Assembly: GCF_001403615.1 (NCBI RefSeq)
Contig: NZ_LN879457.1
Location: 248,001-312,000 of the forward strand
Source of the DNA: Desnuesiella massiliensis
GTDB lineage: Bacteria; Bacillota; Clostridia; Clostridiales; Clostridiaceae
Direction: 5' to 3'
DNA: 64,000 nt
The notes under the pieces are model-generated. The model saw only the letters and a list, made by a program, of their open reading frames with translations, was not told where the DNA came from and ran no database searches. This document shows, in pieces, positions 17,007-25,559 of this stretch. Positions within the stretch are counted from its first letter, which is position 1, and every line of letters starts with the position of its first letter. The position numbers and the translations under genes are program-made.

Positions 17007-18920
17007 ATGAGTGAAACAATACTTGAAAAAACTGAAGGCCGCGTCAGCTATCATGATTCTGTTGAGGAGATGCTTAAGAGGATAAGGGAAGATGGTATGT
17101 CAAATGTATTTGATAGATGGGCATCTCAGGAAAAAATCAGATGTAAATTCTGCTTAGAAGGATTAAGCTGCCAATTATGCTCCCAAGGACCATGCAGAAT
17201 CAATCTAAAAGGAGAGCAGGAAAAAGGTGTATGCGGAATTGGCCCAGACGCTATGGCAATGAGAAACATGCTGCTAAGAAATATTATGGGAGCAGGTACA
17301 TACAGCCATCATGCATATGAAGCCTTTAGAACTTTAAGAGCAACTGGAGAAGGAAAGACTCCATTTACGATTAAAGATGTAGATAAACTTAAATGGATGT
17401 GTGAAAAGGTTGGAATTGATACAAATCAAGATACAAACAAAATGGCAATAGACTTAGCTAACTTTTTAGAAGCTGAAATGGGTAGTGATACTGATGAGCC
17501 AAGTGTTATGGTAGATGTATTTGCCCCAAGAAAGAGAAAACAAGTATGGAAGGGTCTTGGGATTTATCCTTCAGGAGTAGTACATGAAGAGCAAAATGCT
17601 GTAGCAAGCTGTTTAACCAATGTTGATGGAGATTACGTATCCTTAGCAAAGAAAGCTTTAAGCTTAGGATTAGCTACTATTTACACTGCGCAAATAGGAT
17701 TGGAAATGGTACAGGACATTTTATTTGGAACACCTGCTCCTCATGAGGTGAATGTTGATTTAGGGATTATGGATCCTGAGTATGTAAATATTGTATTCAA
17801 TGGTCATCAACCTTGGCCAGGGGTTGCTACTATGCAGAAGGCAAGGCTACAGGAAGTTCAGGAAAAGGCAAAAGCCGCTGGTGCAAAGGGCCTTAGAATA
17901 GTTGGTTCCATTGAAACAGGTCAGGAATTGCTACAAAGATTTGAAGTAGATGATATATTTGTGGGGCTTATGGGTAATTGGCTAGCCATAGAACCCCTTC
18001 TAGCTACAGGTACAGTGGATGTTCTCGCTATGGAAGAAAACTGTTCTCCACCTGCAATAGATCACTATGCTGAAAAATATCAGGTAACTTTAGTAGGAGT
18101 AAGTACCGTTATTGGGGTCCCAGGATTAAGCCACATGATTCCTTATAATCCTGCAAAGCTAGAGGAAATGGCTGATAAATTAATAGATTTGGCTATTGAA
18201 AACTTTAAGAAGAGAAAGAGTACTGTTACACCAAAGGTTCCAAGAATAACACAGAAGGCAATAGCTGGATTCTCTACAGAAGCAGTGGTAAAGGCTTTAG
18301 GAAATAAACTTGATCCTTTAGTGGATGTTATCGCTGCAGGCAAAATTAAAGGAATAGTAGCTCTAGCAAATTGCTCTACCTTAAGAAATGGTCCTCAGGA
18401 TTGGAACACAGTTAATCTAGTAAAGGAATTAATTAAGAAAGATATCTTAGTTGTAGCTGGAGGCTGCGGTAATCATGCTCTTGAGGTAGCAGGTTTGTGT
18501 AACCTAGACGCAATAAATATTACTGGAGAAGGACTTAAAGAAGTATGTAATATGTTAAAAATTCCTCCAGTTCTAAGCTTCGGAACCTGTACAGATACAG
18601 GAAGAATATCTATGCTTGTTACAGAGCTTGCTAATCACCTTGATGTTGATGTACCTGATCTTCCTATTGCTGTAACAGCTCCAGAGTGGATGGAGCAAAA
18701 AGCTACTATTGATGGTGTATTCGCTGTAGCATATGGAGCTTATACACACTTATCACCAACTCCATTTTTAACAGGAGCAAAACAGCTTGTAAAGCTTCTT
18801 ACTGAGGATGTAGAGAACTTAACAGGAGGTAAGATTGCTTTAGGTGACGATCCAAAAGAGGTAGCTAATAACATTGAAGCACATATATTAAGTAAAAGAA
18901 AGGGTTTGGGTTTAAGCTAA
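17007..18920 (+). CDS. CooS-type protein with altered C-cluster site (CooS-V-like)
   Basis: 637 residues of the anaerobic Ni-Fe carbon monoxide dehydrogenase family. N-terminal Fe-S cysteines: 46, 49, 55, 58, 63 and 76. Aligning by eye with Carboxydothermus CODH-II, the C-cluster ligands His261, Cys333, Cys446, Cys476 and Cys526 match His267, Cys346, Cys456, Cys487 and Cys528, and catalytic Lys563 matches Lys565. Cys295 is replaced: the 'GICCTGNE' loop reads 'GSIETGQE', giving Glu303. The D-cluster Cys47 position is Ser54, with an extra Cys49. CooS-V proteins lacking this Cys carry an Fe-S-O hybrid cluster and do not oxidise CO. No cooC, cooF or acs genes adjoin. Start ATG follows TAGGAGG. 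Confidence 0.85.
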   Translation: MSETILEKTEGRVSYHDSVEEMLKRIREDGMSNVFDRWASQEKIRCKFCLEGLSCQLCSQGPCRINLKGEQEKGVCGIGPDAMAMRNMLLRNIMGAGTYSHHAYEAFRTLRATGEGKTPFTIKDVDKLKWMCEKVGIDTNQDTNKMAIDLANFLEAEMGSDTDEPSVMVDVFAPRKRKQVWKGLGIYPSGVVHEEQNAVASCLTNVDGDYVSLAKKALSLGLATIYTAQIGLEMVQDILFGTPAPHEVNVDLGIMDPEYVNIVFNGHQPWPGVATMQKARLQEVQEKAKAAGAKGLRIVGSIETGQELLQRFEVDDIFVGLMGNWLAIEPLLATGTVDVLAMEENCSPPAIDHYAEKYQVTLVGVSTVIGVPGLSHMIPYNPAKLEEMADKLIDLAIENFKKRKSTVTPKVPRITQKAIAGFSTEAVVKALGNKLDPLVDVIAAGKIKGIVALANCSTLRNGPQDWNTVNLVKELIKKDILVVAGGCGNHALEVAGLCNLDAINITGEGLKEVCNMLKIPPVLSFGTCTDTGRISMLVTELANHLDVDVPDLPIAVTAPEWMEQKATIDGVFAVAYGAYTHLSPTPFLTGAKQLVKLLTEDVENLTGGKIALGDDPKEVANNIEAHILSKRKGLGLS

Positions 18921-18966
18921 CTAAAATAGGCTTTGCTAGACTAAATTGTTGTTATATACACACTAA

Positions 18967-19013
18967 AACAGGTAGTCAAATTTAAACTTAAATTCAAATT
19001 TAGGCTACCTGTT
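18967..19013. terminator. Hairpin between convergent cooS and GNAT genes
   Basis: AACAGGTAG (18967-18975) pairs with CTACCTGTT (19005-19013), with an inner AAATTT/AAATTT extension. Lies midway between two convergent genes and could serve both. No long U tract. Confidence 0.5.
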
Positions 19014-19042
19014 AATACATGAAGTAAAAAAGTTATGAAGAA

Positions 19043-19501
19043 CTATTCTTTTAAAATCCATTCATATACGCACTTTTGTCTTTCGCCAACTTGATACATC
19101 TCATTATGAGGTGGCAAGTCTACTATTTCTTTAAGTTTAAGACCTGCTTTCTCGCAAGTTACTCGAGAGGGAAAGTTATCTGGATTACAAGTCATTATCA
19201 ATCCATCCATTCCATGAGCAATTGCTATCTGTTTAATAATTTTACAAGCCTTTGACGCATAATTATTGCCTCTATAAGCTTGTTCAATCTCATAGCCGAT
19301 ATTGCCACCATAATATATATTCTCATTGTAGCCAATACGAATATCAATATTACCTATGCTATCATTGGAATTGTGCATAGTAATCCTATATTTATATGCA
19401 GGTACATAACCTTTTTCACCATTAGAAGGCATTTTAAATTCAAAGTGGTATAGAAAACTATTTGAAAATTTACATGATGAATTTGGAATAAACCTTATCA
19501 T
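19043..19501 (-). CDS. GNAT family N-acetyltransferase
   Basis: 152 residues. The core 'GGNIGYEIEQAYRGNNYASK' (about residues 78-97, acetyl-CoA loop R-G-N-N-Y-A) and 'VTCEKAGLKLKEIVDLPPHNEMY' region match the clostridial RimJ-like group that ends in this P-x-x-x-x-M-Y tail. No Shine-Dalgarno site precedes the ATG at 19501, which sits in the edge of a perfect 14-bp inverted repeat (19487-19526), so translation may be controlled by RNA folding. An alternative start is the ATG coding Met24. Confidence 0.75.
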   Translation of the reverse strand: MIRFIPNSSCKFSNSFLYHFEFKMPSNGEKGYVPAYKYRITMHNSNDSIGNIDIRIGYNENIYYGGNIGYEIEQAYRGNNYASKACKIIKQIAIAHGMDGLIMTCNPDNFPSRVTCEKAGLKLKEIVDLPPHNEMYQVGERQKCVYEWILKE

Positions 19502-19526
19502 GTGGTATTAAATGATAAGGTTTATT
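19487..19526. repeat. 14-bp perfect inverted repeat around the GNAT start codon
   Basis: AATAAACCTTATCA at 19487-19500 and its exact complement at 19513-19526 flank a 12-base spacer. The ATG of the minus-strand acetyltransferase (19499-19501) falls at the stem/loop border, so the mRNA hairpin would hold the start codon; as DNA it could also be an operator. Confidence 0.7.
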
Positions 19527-19551
19527 TGAATTTTAATATATTATTTTTATT

Positions 19552-19589
19552 ATAAATATAATCATTTTAACCGAAATGATTATATTTAT
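19552..19589. promoter_or_regulatory. 16-bp palindrome (putative operator) upstream of fic
   Basis: ATAAATATAATCATTT (19552-19567) and its exact complement (19574-19589) surround TAACCG. It lies between the divergent GNAT and Fic genes, about 50 bases before the Fic start, where a dimeric regulator could control both. It contains TATAAT/ATTATA sequences that could overlap promoter -10 boxes. A weaker outer symmetry extends to about 19535 and 19615. Confidence 0.5.
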
Positions 19590-19638
19590 GATAAAATGAT
19601 AATAATAAAAATATAATATTAATGAGGGAGAATGTGTA

Positions 19639-20682
19639 ATGATTTCTTTTGAAAATAATAAATTAAATAACTTAGCATTACCAATGAGTATAGTGAGAAT
19701 GTTAACTACTATAAATGAATATAAGGGGAAGCAAGATTTGTATAAAAAGCAATCACCTCAAATATTAAATACACTTAAAGATGTAGCAATTATACAAAGT
19801 GCAGAATCATCTAATAGAATAGAAGGTATTTATACTTCCAATAAAAGATTGCGTGAAATAATGGATAACAAAATAGAACCAAGAGATAGAAGTGAAAGTG
19901 AGATAGCTGGGTATAGGGATGTATTAAATACTATTCATAGTGCTTTTGATGCTATACCTATAAAATCATCTGTATTATTACAATTACATAGAGATTTATA
20001 CAAATTTTCATCAGCTAAGGGTGGAAACTATAAAAATACTGATAATGTGATTGAAGAAATATTGCCTAATGGAACTAGCTATATCAGATTTAAGCCTGTG
20101 GATGCATTTAGCACACCAAGTTATATGGAAAGGCTTTGTGAAGAATATAGAAAGGAGATTGCAAAAGAAGAGATAGAGCCATTAGTTTTAATAGCTGCAT
20201 TTATATTAGATTTTCTTTGCATCCATCCGTTTAATGATGGAAATGGAAGAATGTCTAGATTATTAACACTTTTACTTTTGTATCAAAGTGATTTTGAGGT
20301 TGGAAGATTTATTAGTTTAGAAAAAATTATTGAGGATAGCAAAGAAACTTACTATGAAGCACTGAATAAATCATCTATGTTATGGCATGATGGGAAAAAT
20401 AATTTATATATATGGCTTGAATATTTTCTTGGAATTATTATAAAAGCATACAAGGAATTAGAAGATAGAGTAGGGTGTATTGAAAATACCAAGGGCAGTA
20501 AGAGTGAAAGAATAGAAATGGCTATAGAAGGGAAGTTAGGGTATTTTACTAAGAATGAAATAAGAACTATATGTCCAGATGTAGGGGAAGCAACTATAAA
20601 TAGAGTGTTTGAAAAGTTGAGACTTGGAGGGAAAATAGAAGCTGTAGGTAAGGGAAGAAATTCTAAGTGGAAAAAACTATAA
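19639..20682 (+). CDS. Fic family protein, self-inhibited class
   Basis: 347 residues. The active-site motif HPFNDGNGRMSR starts at His196 and is complete, so nucleotidyl (usually AMP) transfer to a hydroxyl side chain is possible. An N-terminal inhibitory helix motif S/T-x-x-x-E-G is present as Ser58-N-R-I-Glu62-Gly63, placing it among Fic proteins with the inhibitory helix in the same chain N-terminal to the Fic fold. The last ~60 residues form a winged-helix-like domain ('VGEATINRVFEKLR'). Start ATG follows GAGGGAG. No antitoxin partner gene is adjacent; target unknown. Confidence 0.85.
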   Translation: MISFENNKLNNLALPMSIVRMLTTINEYKGKQDLYKKQSPQILNTLKDVAIIQSAESSNRIEGIYTSNKRLREIMDNKIEPRDRSESEIAGYRDVLNTIHSAFDAIPIKSSVLLQLHRDLYKFSSAKGGNYKNTDNVIEEILPNGTSYIRFKPVDAFSTPSYMERLCEEYRKEIAKEEIEPLVLIAAFILDFLCIHPFNDGNGRMSRLLTLLLLYQSDFEVGRFISLEKIIEDSKETYYEALNKSSMLWHDGKNNLYIWLEYFLGIIIKAYKELEDRVGCIENTKGSKSERIEMAIEGKLGYFTKNEIRTICPDVGEATINRVFEKLRLGGKIEAVGKGRNSKWKKL

Positions 20683-20772
20683 TGGAAAAGAAGTAAATAC
20701 TTAAAAAGATAAATAAAAACCTCACTTGAAATGGTTACACAGCAACTCAGGAGACCATACTGCTCTTCCTAA

Positions 20773-20826
20773 AGAACGTTATGTATTAGTTGTACCTACT
20801 AATGCATAGCGTTCTATTGTTTTTTG
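20773..20826 (+). terminator. Rho-independent terminator
   Basis: An 18-bp stem (20773-20790 with 20798-20815, two G-U pairs) with a TGTACCT loop is followed by ATTGTTTTTTG. It ends the Fic gene. The remainder of the 20683-21033 gap shows no coding signal. Confidence 0.8.
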
Positions 20827-21033
20827 ATTCTGCTATTAAATTGTTTATTAGAATATAGGTAATTTTATATAGAAGATAATAATTGAGATTGAAAAAAATT
20901 TAAAATAATTGTTTTAGGTAAATATAATGACTCATAGAATGGAGTATGGATTTATTTATAGGAGATTTAGCTATCTTGAAAAGGAAAAAGCGCAAGTCTG
21001 TATTTTGTTATAAATAACTGGGGGGTGACTACT

Positions 21034-22611
21034 ATGAAAAGTGGAGAAGAAAGGCTTAATGAAGAGTCAGTAGAAAAATCAACAGAAGAGACAATAGAGG
21101 AATCTATGGATGAGTTAGTTGAGGAACAAATAGAAAAATCAAAAGAAGAGTTAATAGAAAATCAGATAGAAGAATCGAAAGAAGAACCAGTAATAGAGCA
21201 AATAGAAAACCCAGTAAAAGGTTTAACAGAAGAATCTATAAAAAAACGTAAAAAAATTATTAAAAGTATAGCAATCTTTTTTTGTACTTTACTTATTGTT
21301 TATTTTGGAATGACGATATATTTTATGAATCATTTTTATATTGGCTCTACAATTAACTCCATTAGTGTTTCAGGAACAAACATTGAGGATGCAAAAAGAG
21401 TAATAGCATCTAAGCTCCAGAATTATACCTTGAATTTAAAAGAGCGTGAAGGTAAAAGTAAACAAATAAAGGCAAGTGATGTGGATTTAAAGCTTGGTTC
21501 AGACGAGGAATTAAATAAGCTTATGAATAGACAGAACCCTTTTAAATGGGTAGCAGCGCTTTTTACTTTAAAAGATTGTAGAATGAATATAGAGCCTTCC
21601 TATGATGAGAAACTACTTAAAGAGAAAATAGATAAGCTCTCTTGCTTTAGTAGTGATAATATTGTTGAACCTAAAAATCCAAGCTTTAAGTATGAAGATA
21701 ATGGTTATGTGATTATAAGTGAGGTTCCAGGAAACAAGGTAGATAAAGATATTTTATATTATCATGTAGTGAATTCAATACTTAAGTTAGAAAATGAAAT
21801 AGATTTGGAGTCAGCAGGCTGCTACATAAAGCCGCAATATAATTCGCAGTCAGAAAAAACTATAGAAGTTAAAAACACGCTTAACAAATACGTATCTTCA
21901 AAAGTTACTTATGCTTTTGGTGAAAACAAAGAAACCTTAGATGGCTCTATAATAAATACGTGGATTAAGGTTGATGATAACTTCCAAATTACTTTTGATG
22001 AAAAAAAGGTAAAGACTTATATCGATACACTTTCTGAACTTTATGATACATTTGGTAAGGCTAAAAAGTTTATTACATCATCAGGAAATACCATATATAT
22101 AGATGGTGGTGATTATGGCCGATCTATTGATAAGAATAAAGAAGTAATAAATTTAATTAAAGATATAAAAGAAGGAAGAACTATAATAAAAGAACCGGCA
22201 TACCTCAGTCAAGCTGCTTTTTCTTCTGATAACAGTGATATTGGAACTACATATGTAGAAATAGATCTATCAAAACAACATTTGTGGTTTTATAAAAATG
22301 GATCACTAATAGTAGAGGGAGATGTTGTTACAGGTGATATATCAAAGAATTATCCAACGCGTAAAGGTGTTTATAAGCTAAAATATAAGGCAAGAAATAC
22401 TATTCTTAGAGGACCCGGTTATGCTGTGTTTGTTAACTATTGGATGCCATATGATGGGGGAATAGGAATTCATGATGCAAGTTGGAGAGAAAATTTTGGA
22501 GGAGCTATATATCAGACAAATGGTTCTCATGGTTGTGTAAATTCACCTTATAATGTAGCACATTTAATATACAATAATATTGAGCCAGGAACACCTATTA
22601 TTTGTTATTAG
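21034..22611 (+). CDS. L,D-transpeptidase (YkuD) with peptidoglycan-binding domain
   Basis: 525 residues, predicted to crosslink peptidoglycan 3-3 or attach proteins to it outside the membrane. The first ~70 residues are an acidic, repetitive segment with repeats of the type EES.EE.IE, followed by a membrane anchor near 80-100. A PG_binding_4-like region (about 110-370) leads into the YkuD domain, with the catalytic motif SHGCVN near residue 499-504 and an upstream 'GIGIHDA' His. ATG 21034 is six bases after GGGGGTG; an in-frame GTG at 21025 overlaps that site. Acidic N-terminus would lie in the cytoplasm. Confidence 0.85.
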   Translation: MKSGEERLNEESVEKSTEETIEESMDELVEEQIEKSKEELIENQIEESKEEPVIEQIENPVKGLTEESIKKRKKIIKSIAIFFCTLLIVYFGMTIYFMNHFYIGSTINSISVSGTNIEDAKRVIASKLQNYTLNLKEREGKSKQIKASDVDLKLGSDEELNKLMNRQNPFKWVAALFTLKDCRMNIEPSYDEKLLKEKIDKLSCFSSDNIVEPKNPSFKYEDNGYVIISEVPGNKVDKDILYYHVVNSILKLENEIDLESAGCYIKPQYNSQSEKTIEVKNTLNKYVSSKVTYAFGENKETLDGSIINTWIKVDDNFQITFDEKKVKTYIDTLSELYDTFGKAKKFITSSGNTIYIDGGDYGRSIDKNKEVINLIKDIKEGRTIIKEPAYLSQAAFSSDNSDIGTTYVEIDLSKQHLWFYKNGSLIVEGDVVTGDISKNYPTRKGVYKLKYKARNTILRGPGYAVFVNYWMPYDGGIGIHDASWRENFGGAIYQTNGSHGCVNSPYNVAHLIYNNIEPGTPIICY

Positions 22612-22625
22612 AAATAGGGTTTAAT

Positions 22626-22658
22626 GTGACAGTCGCATGAATTTAAGGTGATAGTCAC
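22626..22658. promoter_or_regulatory. Tandem GTGA-N3-TCAC-type operator-like repeats
   Basis: Two similar short palindromes, GTGACAGTCGC at 22626-22636 and GTGATAGTCAC at 22648-22658, are spaced 22 bp apart (two helical turns), each followed by ATGA. They lie upstream of an extended -10 box (TGCTATAAT near 22747-22755) and the DUF3795 locus. This suggests a pair of sites for a dimeric regulator; the regulator is unknown. Confidence 0.35.
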
Positions 22659-22774
22659 ATGAGTTATGAGCTATTGAAAAGTGATATATTCGGTTCAAAA
22701 AATAAAAATTATGATGTAAATCAATAGATATAAATTGGTTCAATGTGCTATAATTGTAAATATTACAATAAAAG

Positions 22775-22966
22775 GAACACAATATAGATTTTTGTGGCCA
22801 GTGCTTTGATTTTCATTGCACAAAAGCAAATGATATCTTTGATAAAATAAATGATACCATTGTATCTGATTGGAAAAATGGCAACCCCAAAATCAAAGAA
22901 GTGGGATTAGACAATATTTTAAGGGAAAGAAAGAGGTTTAGCATTATATATCTTATAAAAAATTAG
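22775..22966 (+). pseudogene. C-terminal remnant of a DUF3795-like protein
   Basis: In this frame the translation runs without a start codon from 'IDFCGQCFDFHC' to 'RFSIIYLIKN' and a stop at 22964-22966. The C-x2-C-x4-C cluster and the following tail resemble the end of DUF3795 proteins, and the next gene is an intact DUF3795 protein. The 5' part is missing. It explains the ~370-base gap between the L,D-transpeptidase and DUF3795 genes. Confidence 0.55.
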
Positions 22967-22977
22967 GAGGGAAACAA

Positions 22978-23319
22978 ATGAACTATATGGCTTATTGTGG
23001 TCTGTTGTGTCATGAATGTCCTTTATACATTGCAACAAAGAATAAGGATTTACAAGCCAAGGAAAAACTTGCTATTGAGTGCTCCACTGAAAATACTACT
23101 TTTACAGCAGATGATATGACCTGTGAAGGTTGTTTTTGGGACAAGAATGACAGCAGCAAAATGTGCGGTGATTGCGAAATAAGGGAGTGTGCAAAAGGTA
23201 AAACCGTCGATAACTGCGGAGTTTGCTCCGAGTACCCCTGTGAGATTATTGAAAGACGGCTACCTATTAATTCAGAAAATAGGGTTAGACTAGATAAAAT
23301 ATCTCAGTGCAGGAGATGA
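22978..23319 (+). CDS. DUF3795 cysteine-rich protein
   Basis: 113 residues starting 'NYMAYCGLLCHECPLYIATK', the classic DUF3795 opening (YCGL.C..CP.Y.AT). It has about 13 cysteines, including C-x2-C-F-W, C-G-D-C and 'CGVCSEYPC', typical of a small metal-binding protein. Start ATG follows TAGGAGGG. It ends four bases before the YdeI-like gene, so the two are co-transcribed. Function unknown. Confidence 0.8.
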   Translation: MNYMAYCGLLCHECPLYIATKNKDLQAKEKLAIECSTENTTFTADDMTCEGCFWDKNDSSKMCGDCEIRECAKGKTVDNCGVCSEYPCEIIERRLPINSENRVRLDKISQCRR

Positions 23320-23323
23320 TGTT

Positions 23324-23884
23324 ATGGCAAAACAAATGCAATTTGAATCTAGGGAAGGTTTTAGAATATGGTTAGAGGTTAACTGTCTCTCAAGTGATGG
23401 AATCTGGCTTGTATTTGGTAAGGAAGGCGGGCCGAAAACCTTGACAGCTAATGAGGCTCTTGAGGAAGCTTTATGCTTTGGTTGGATTGACGGCCAGATT
23501 AAGAGCATTGATGATAAAACCTATATAAAGTATTTTGCCCAGAGGCGTAAAAAAACCGAATGGTCGGCTAAAAATATTTCTTTAGTGGAAATGCTTGAGG
23601 TATCTGGTAGAATGACCGATTATGGCAGAGCTAAAATTGAGGAAGCTAAAAGAAATAATTGCTTTCAAGCCAAGAAGCGTCCGGAAATTACTGCTAGTCA
23701 CATTAAAGAATTCGCCAGTGTGATTAAGGATATAGAGCCAGCTTATTCGAATTTTTTAGCAATGTCTCCATCTGTGCAACGCATTTATACAGGGCTTTAT
23801 CTTGAAGCAAAATCAGAGCAGGCACGAATAAATAGACTTCACAAAATTATTGAGAGGTTAAACCAAAATCTCAAACCAATGTAG
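23324..23884 (+). CDS. YdeI/OmpD-associated family protein
   Basis: 186 residues. The conserved segments 'FRIWLEVNCLSSDGIWLVF', 'ALCFGWIDGQIKSID' and 'FAQRRKKTEWSAKNI' are the hallmarks of the YdeI/OmpD-associated family (bacteriocin-protection type). It is probably cytoplasmic. ATG is preceded by AGGAGATGATGTT. Its stop codon is directly followed by a ~100-bp hairpin repeat. Confidence 0.8.
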   Translation: MAKQMQFESREGFRIWLEVNCLSSDGIWLVFGKEGGPKTLTANEALEEALCFGWIDGQIKSIDDKTYIKYFAQRRKKTEWSAKNISLVEMLEVSGRMTDYGRAKIEEAKRNNCFQAKKRPEITASHIKEFASVIKDIEPAYSNFLAMSPSVQRIYTGLYLEAKSEQARINRLHKIIERLNQNLKPM

Positions 23885-23887
23885 TTG

Positions 23888-23989
23888 TAGATAAACATTA
23901 CGAAAACTTAATTTATGCATGTTCCAAAATGCAAATCTTCACGGCGTTATGGGGCATGCATAAATTAATAGTTGAAGTTGTTTATCTAT
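23888..23989. repeat. ~100-bp hairpin repeat, copy A
   Basis: Ends are TAGATAAAC and its complement GTTTATCTA. The inner arms AACTTAATTTATGCATG and CATGCATAAATTAATAGTT pair over 14-15 bp. Conserved pieces shared with copies at 28727-28824 and 53685-53782 are AAAATGC, CGTTATGG/CATTATGG and TAGTTGAAGTTG. Likely a non-autonomous mobile hairpin or a structured RNA element. Confidence 0.7.
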
Positions 23990-24073
23990 ATAGGGAAACA
24001 AATTTTAATAAGGGTAATATGCAATTACTTGTGCTACTGATAGTATAATAGGTATGAAAGAAGAGTTGATAGA

Positions 24074-25426
24074 ATGAGTGATAATAGAAAAGTTTTTGTC
24101 CTAGGTATGGCTAGAAGTGGATATGAGGCTGCAAAGCTACTGGCTAATAAAGGTTATGAAGTTATTGTCAATGATGCTAACACTGAACAAAACTTAGAAC
24201 AAATGAAAGAGTTGCAATCGTTGGGTATCAAAATTGTTTTAGGAGGTCATCCAAAGGATTTGCTTGATAATACTTTTGAAATGATAGTTAAAAATCCAGG
24301 TATTTCAAATAATCATAAATATATAGAAAGAGCTCGTGAACTTAATATTCCTGTTATAAATGAGTTGGAGCTAGCATTTTACTATTTTCCCAAAGGGATC
24401 ACAATTATTGGGGTTACGGGAACTAATGGCAAAACAACTACAATAACAATAATATATGAGATTTTAAAAAAGGCTTCAAAGAGCGTATTTTTAATGGGCA
24501 ATATCGGATATCCAGTGTGTTCTTTTATATCTCAGCTAAAAGATAATGACATAGCTATTATGGAAGTATCAGACCATCAGTTGTGTAATGTCTTTGATTT
24601 TAAAACAAATATATCTGTTTTAACTAATTTATCGGAAGCCCATCTTGATTTTCATGGATCCTACGATATTTATAAAAATATGAAAAAGAGGATTTTCAAT
24701 CATCATACTAAAAGTGATATAGCAATTCTTAATTTAGATGACAAAGAAGTCCTTGATTTAACAAATGATATTGAATCTACTAAAAAATATTTTTCAGCTA
24801 GTTCCATAAATAAATTAGGTTGTTCAATAATTGATGGATATATTTATTATAATAACGATAAAATAATAGCCTTAAATGAAGTGAAAATTAAAGGCAGTCA
24901 TAATTATGAAAATGCTATGGCTGCCATTGCGGTGACTAAAGAATTAGGTGTAGACAATAATGCTATTATTAGTATTTTAAAAACTTTTGGCGGTGTAGAG
25001 CATCGAATGGAATATGTTAAAACTATAAATAATATAGACTTTTATAATGATTCTAAATCCACTAATATAACCTCAACTCAAACTGCTTTAGCTTCATTTA
25101 CTAAACCCACAGTATTATTACTGGGTGGATTAGATAGAGGACATAGCTTTGATGAGTTGAAGGATCACTTAATAAATGTAAAATTAATTGTAGCATATGG
25201 TGAAGCAAAAGCAAGGATAAAGGATTTTGCTAAAAAATTTGGTGTTTCTTGTAAAGCTGTTAATACCTTAGAAGAGGCTACTCAAGTAGCATACAATTCC
25301 TCTAGCGAAGGTTATGTTGTTATTCTAAGCCCTGCGTGTGCTTCCTGGGACCAATTTAAGGATTTTGAGATTCGAGGGAATTCGTTTAAAGAGTATGTAA
25401 GCAAACTGGAGCCTGAATGTTCTTAA
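24074..25426 (+). CDS. murD: UDP-N-acetylmuramoylalanine--D-glutamate ligase
   Basis: 450 residues, the usual length for MurD, which adds D-glutamate to UDP-MurNAc-L-alanine in the cytoplasm. The N-terminal Rossmann segment 'VFVLGMARSGYEAA' binds the UDP substrate; the ATP loop 'GVTGTNGKTTT' is at about 113-123; central 'LTNLSEAHLDFHGSYD' and C-terminal 'NDSKSTN' and 'LLLGGLDRG' are MurD signatures. Start ATG follows AGAAGAG. It stands alone outside a division-cell-wall cluster, as is common in clostridia; whether a second murD exists is unknown. Confidence 0.9.
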   Translation: MSDNRKVFVLGMARSGYEAAKLLANKGYEVIVNDANTEQNLEQMKELQSLGIKIVLGGHPKDLLDNTFEMIVKNPGISNNHKYIERARELNIPVINELELAFYYFPKGITIIGVTGTNGKTTTITIIYEILKKASKSVFLMGNIGYPVCSFISQLKDNDIAIMEVSDHQLCNVFDFKTNISVLTNLSEAHLDFHGSYDIYKNMKKRIFNHHTKSDIAILNLDDKEVLDLTNDIESTKKYFSASSINKLGCSIIDGYIYYNNDKIIALNEVKIKGSHNYENAMAAIAVTKELGVDNNAIISILKTFGGVEHRMEYVKTINNIDFYNDSKSTNITSTQTALASFTKPTVLLLGGLDRGHSFDELKDHLINVKLIVAYGEAKARIKDFAKKFGVSCKAVNTLEEATQVAYNSSSEGYVVILSPACASWDQFKDFEIRGNSFKEYVSKLEPECS

Positions 25427-25559
25427 GATCACTAATTTGTAGCAGAATATGAAAAGGCTTATCTATATTATAATTGAAATTAATACTAAAATTTTGTGAG
25501 TCAGGAGTAAATTACCCCATGACTTTAAAACTTACAGATAAGTAGGGTAGGAGATTTTT

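Noticed and set aside
24074..25426. Reading the stand-alone murD as a resistance-type or paralogous ligase
   Set aside because: It has full length and all MurD motifs, and isolated murD genes are common in clostridia, so no special role is needed.
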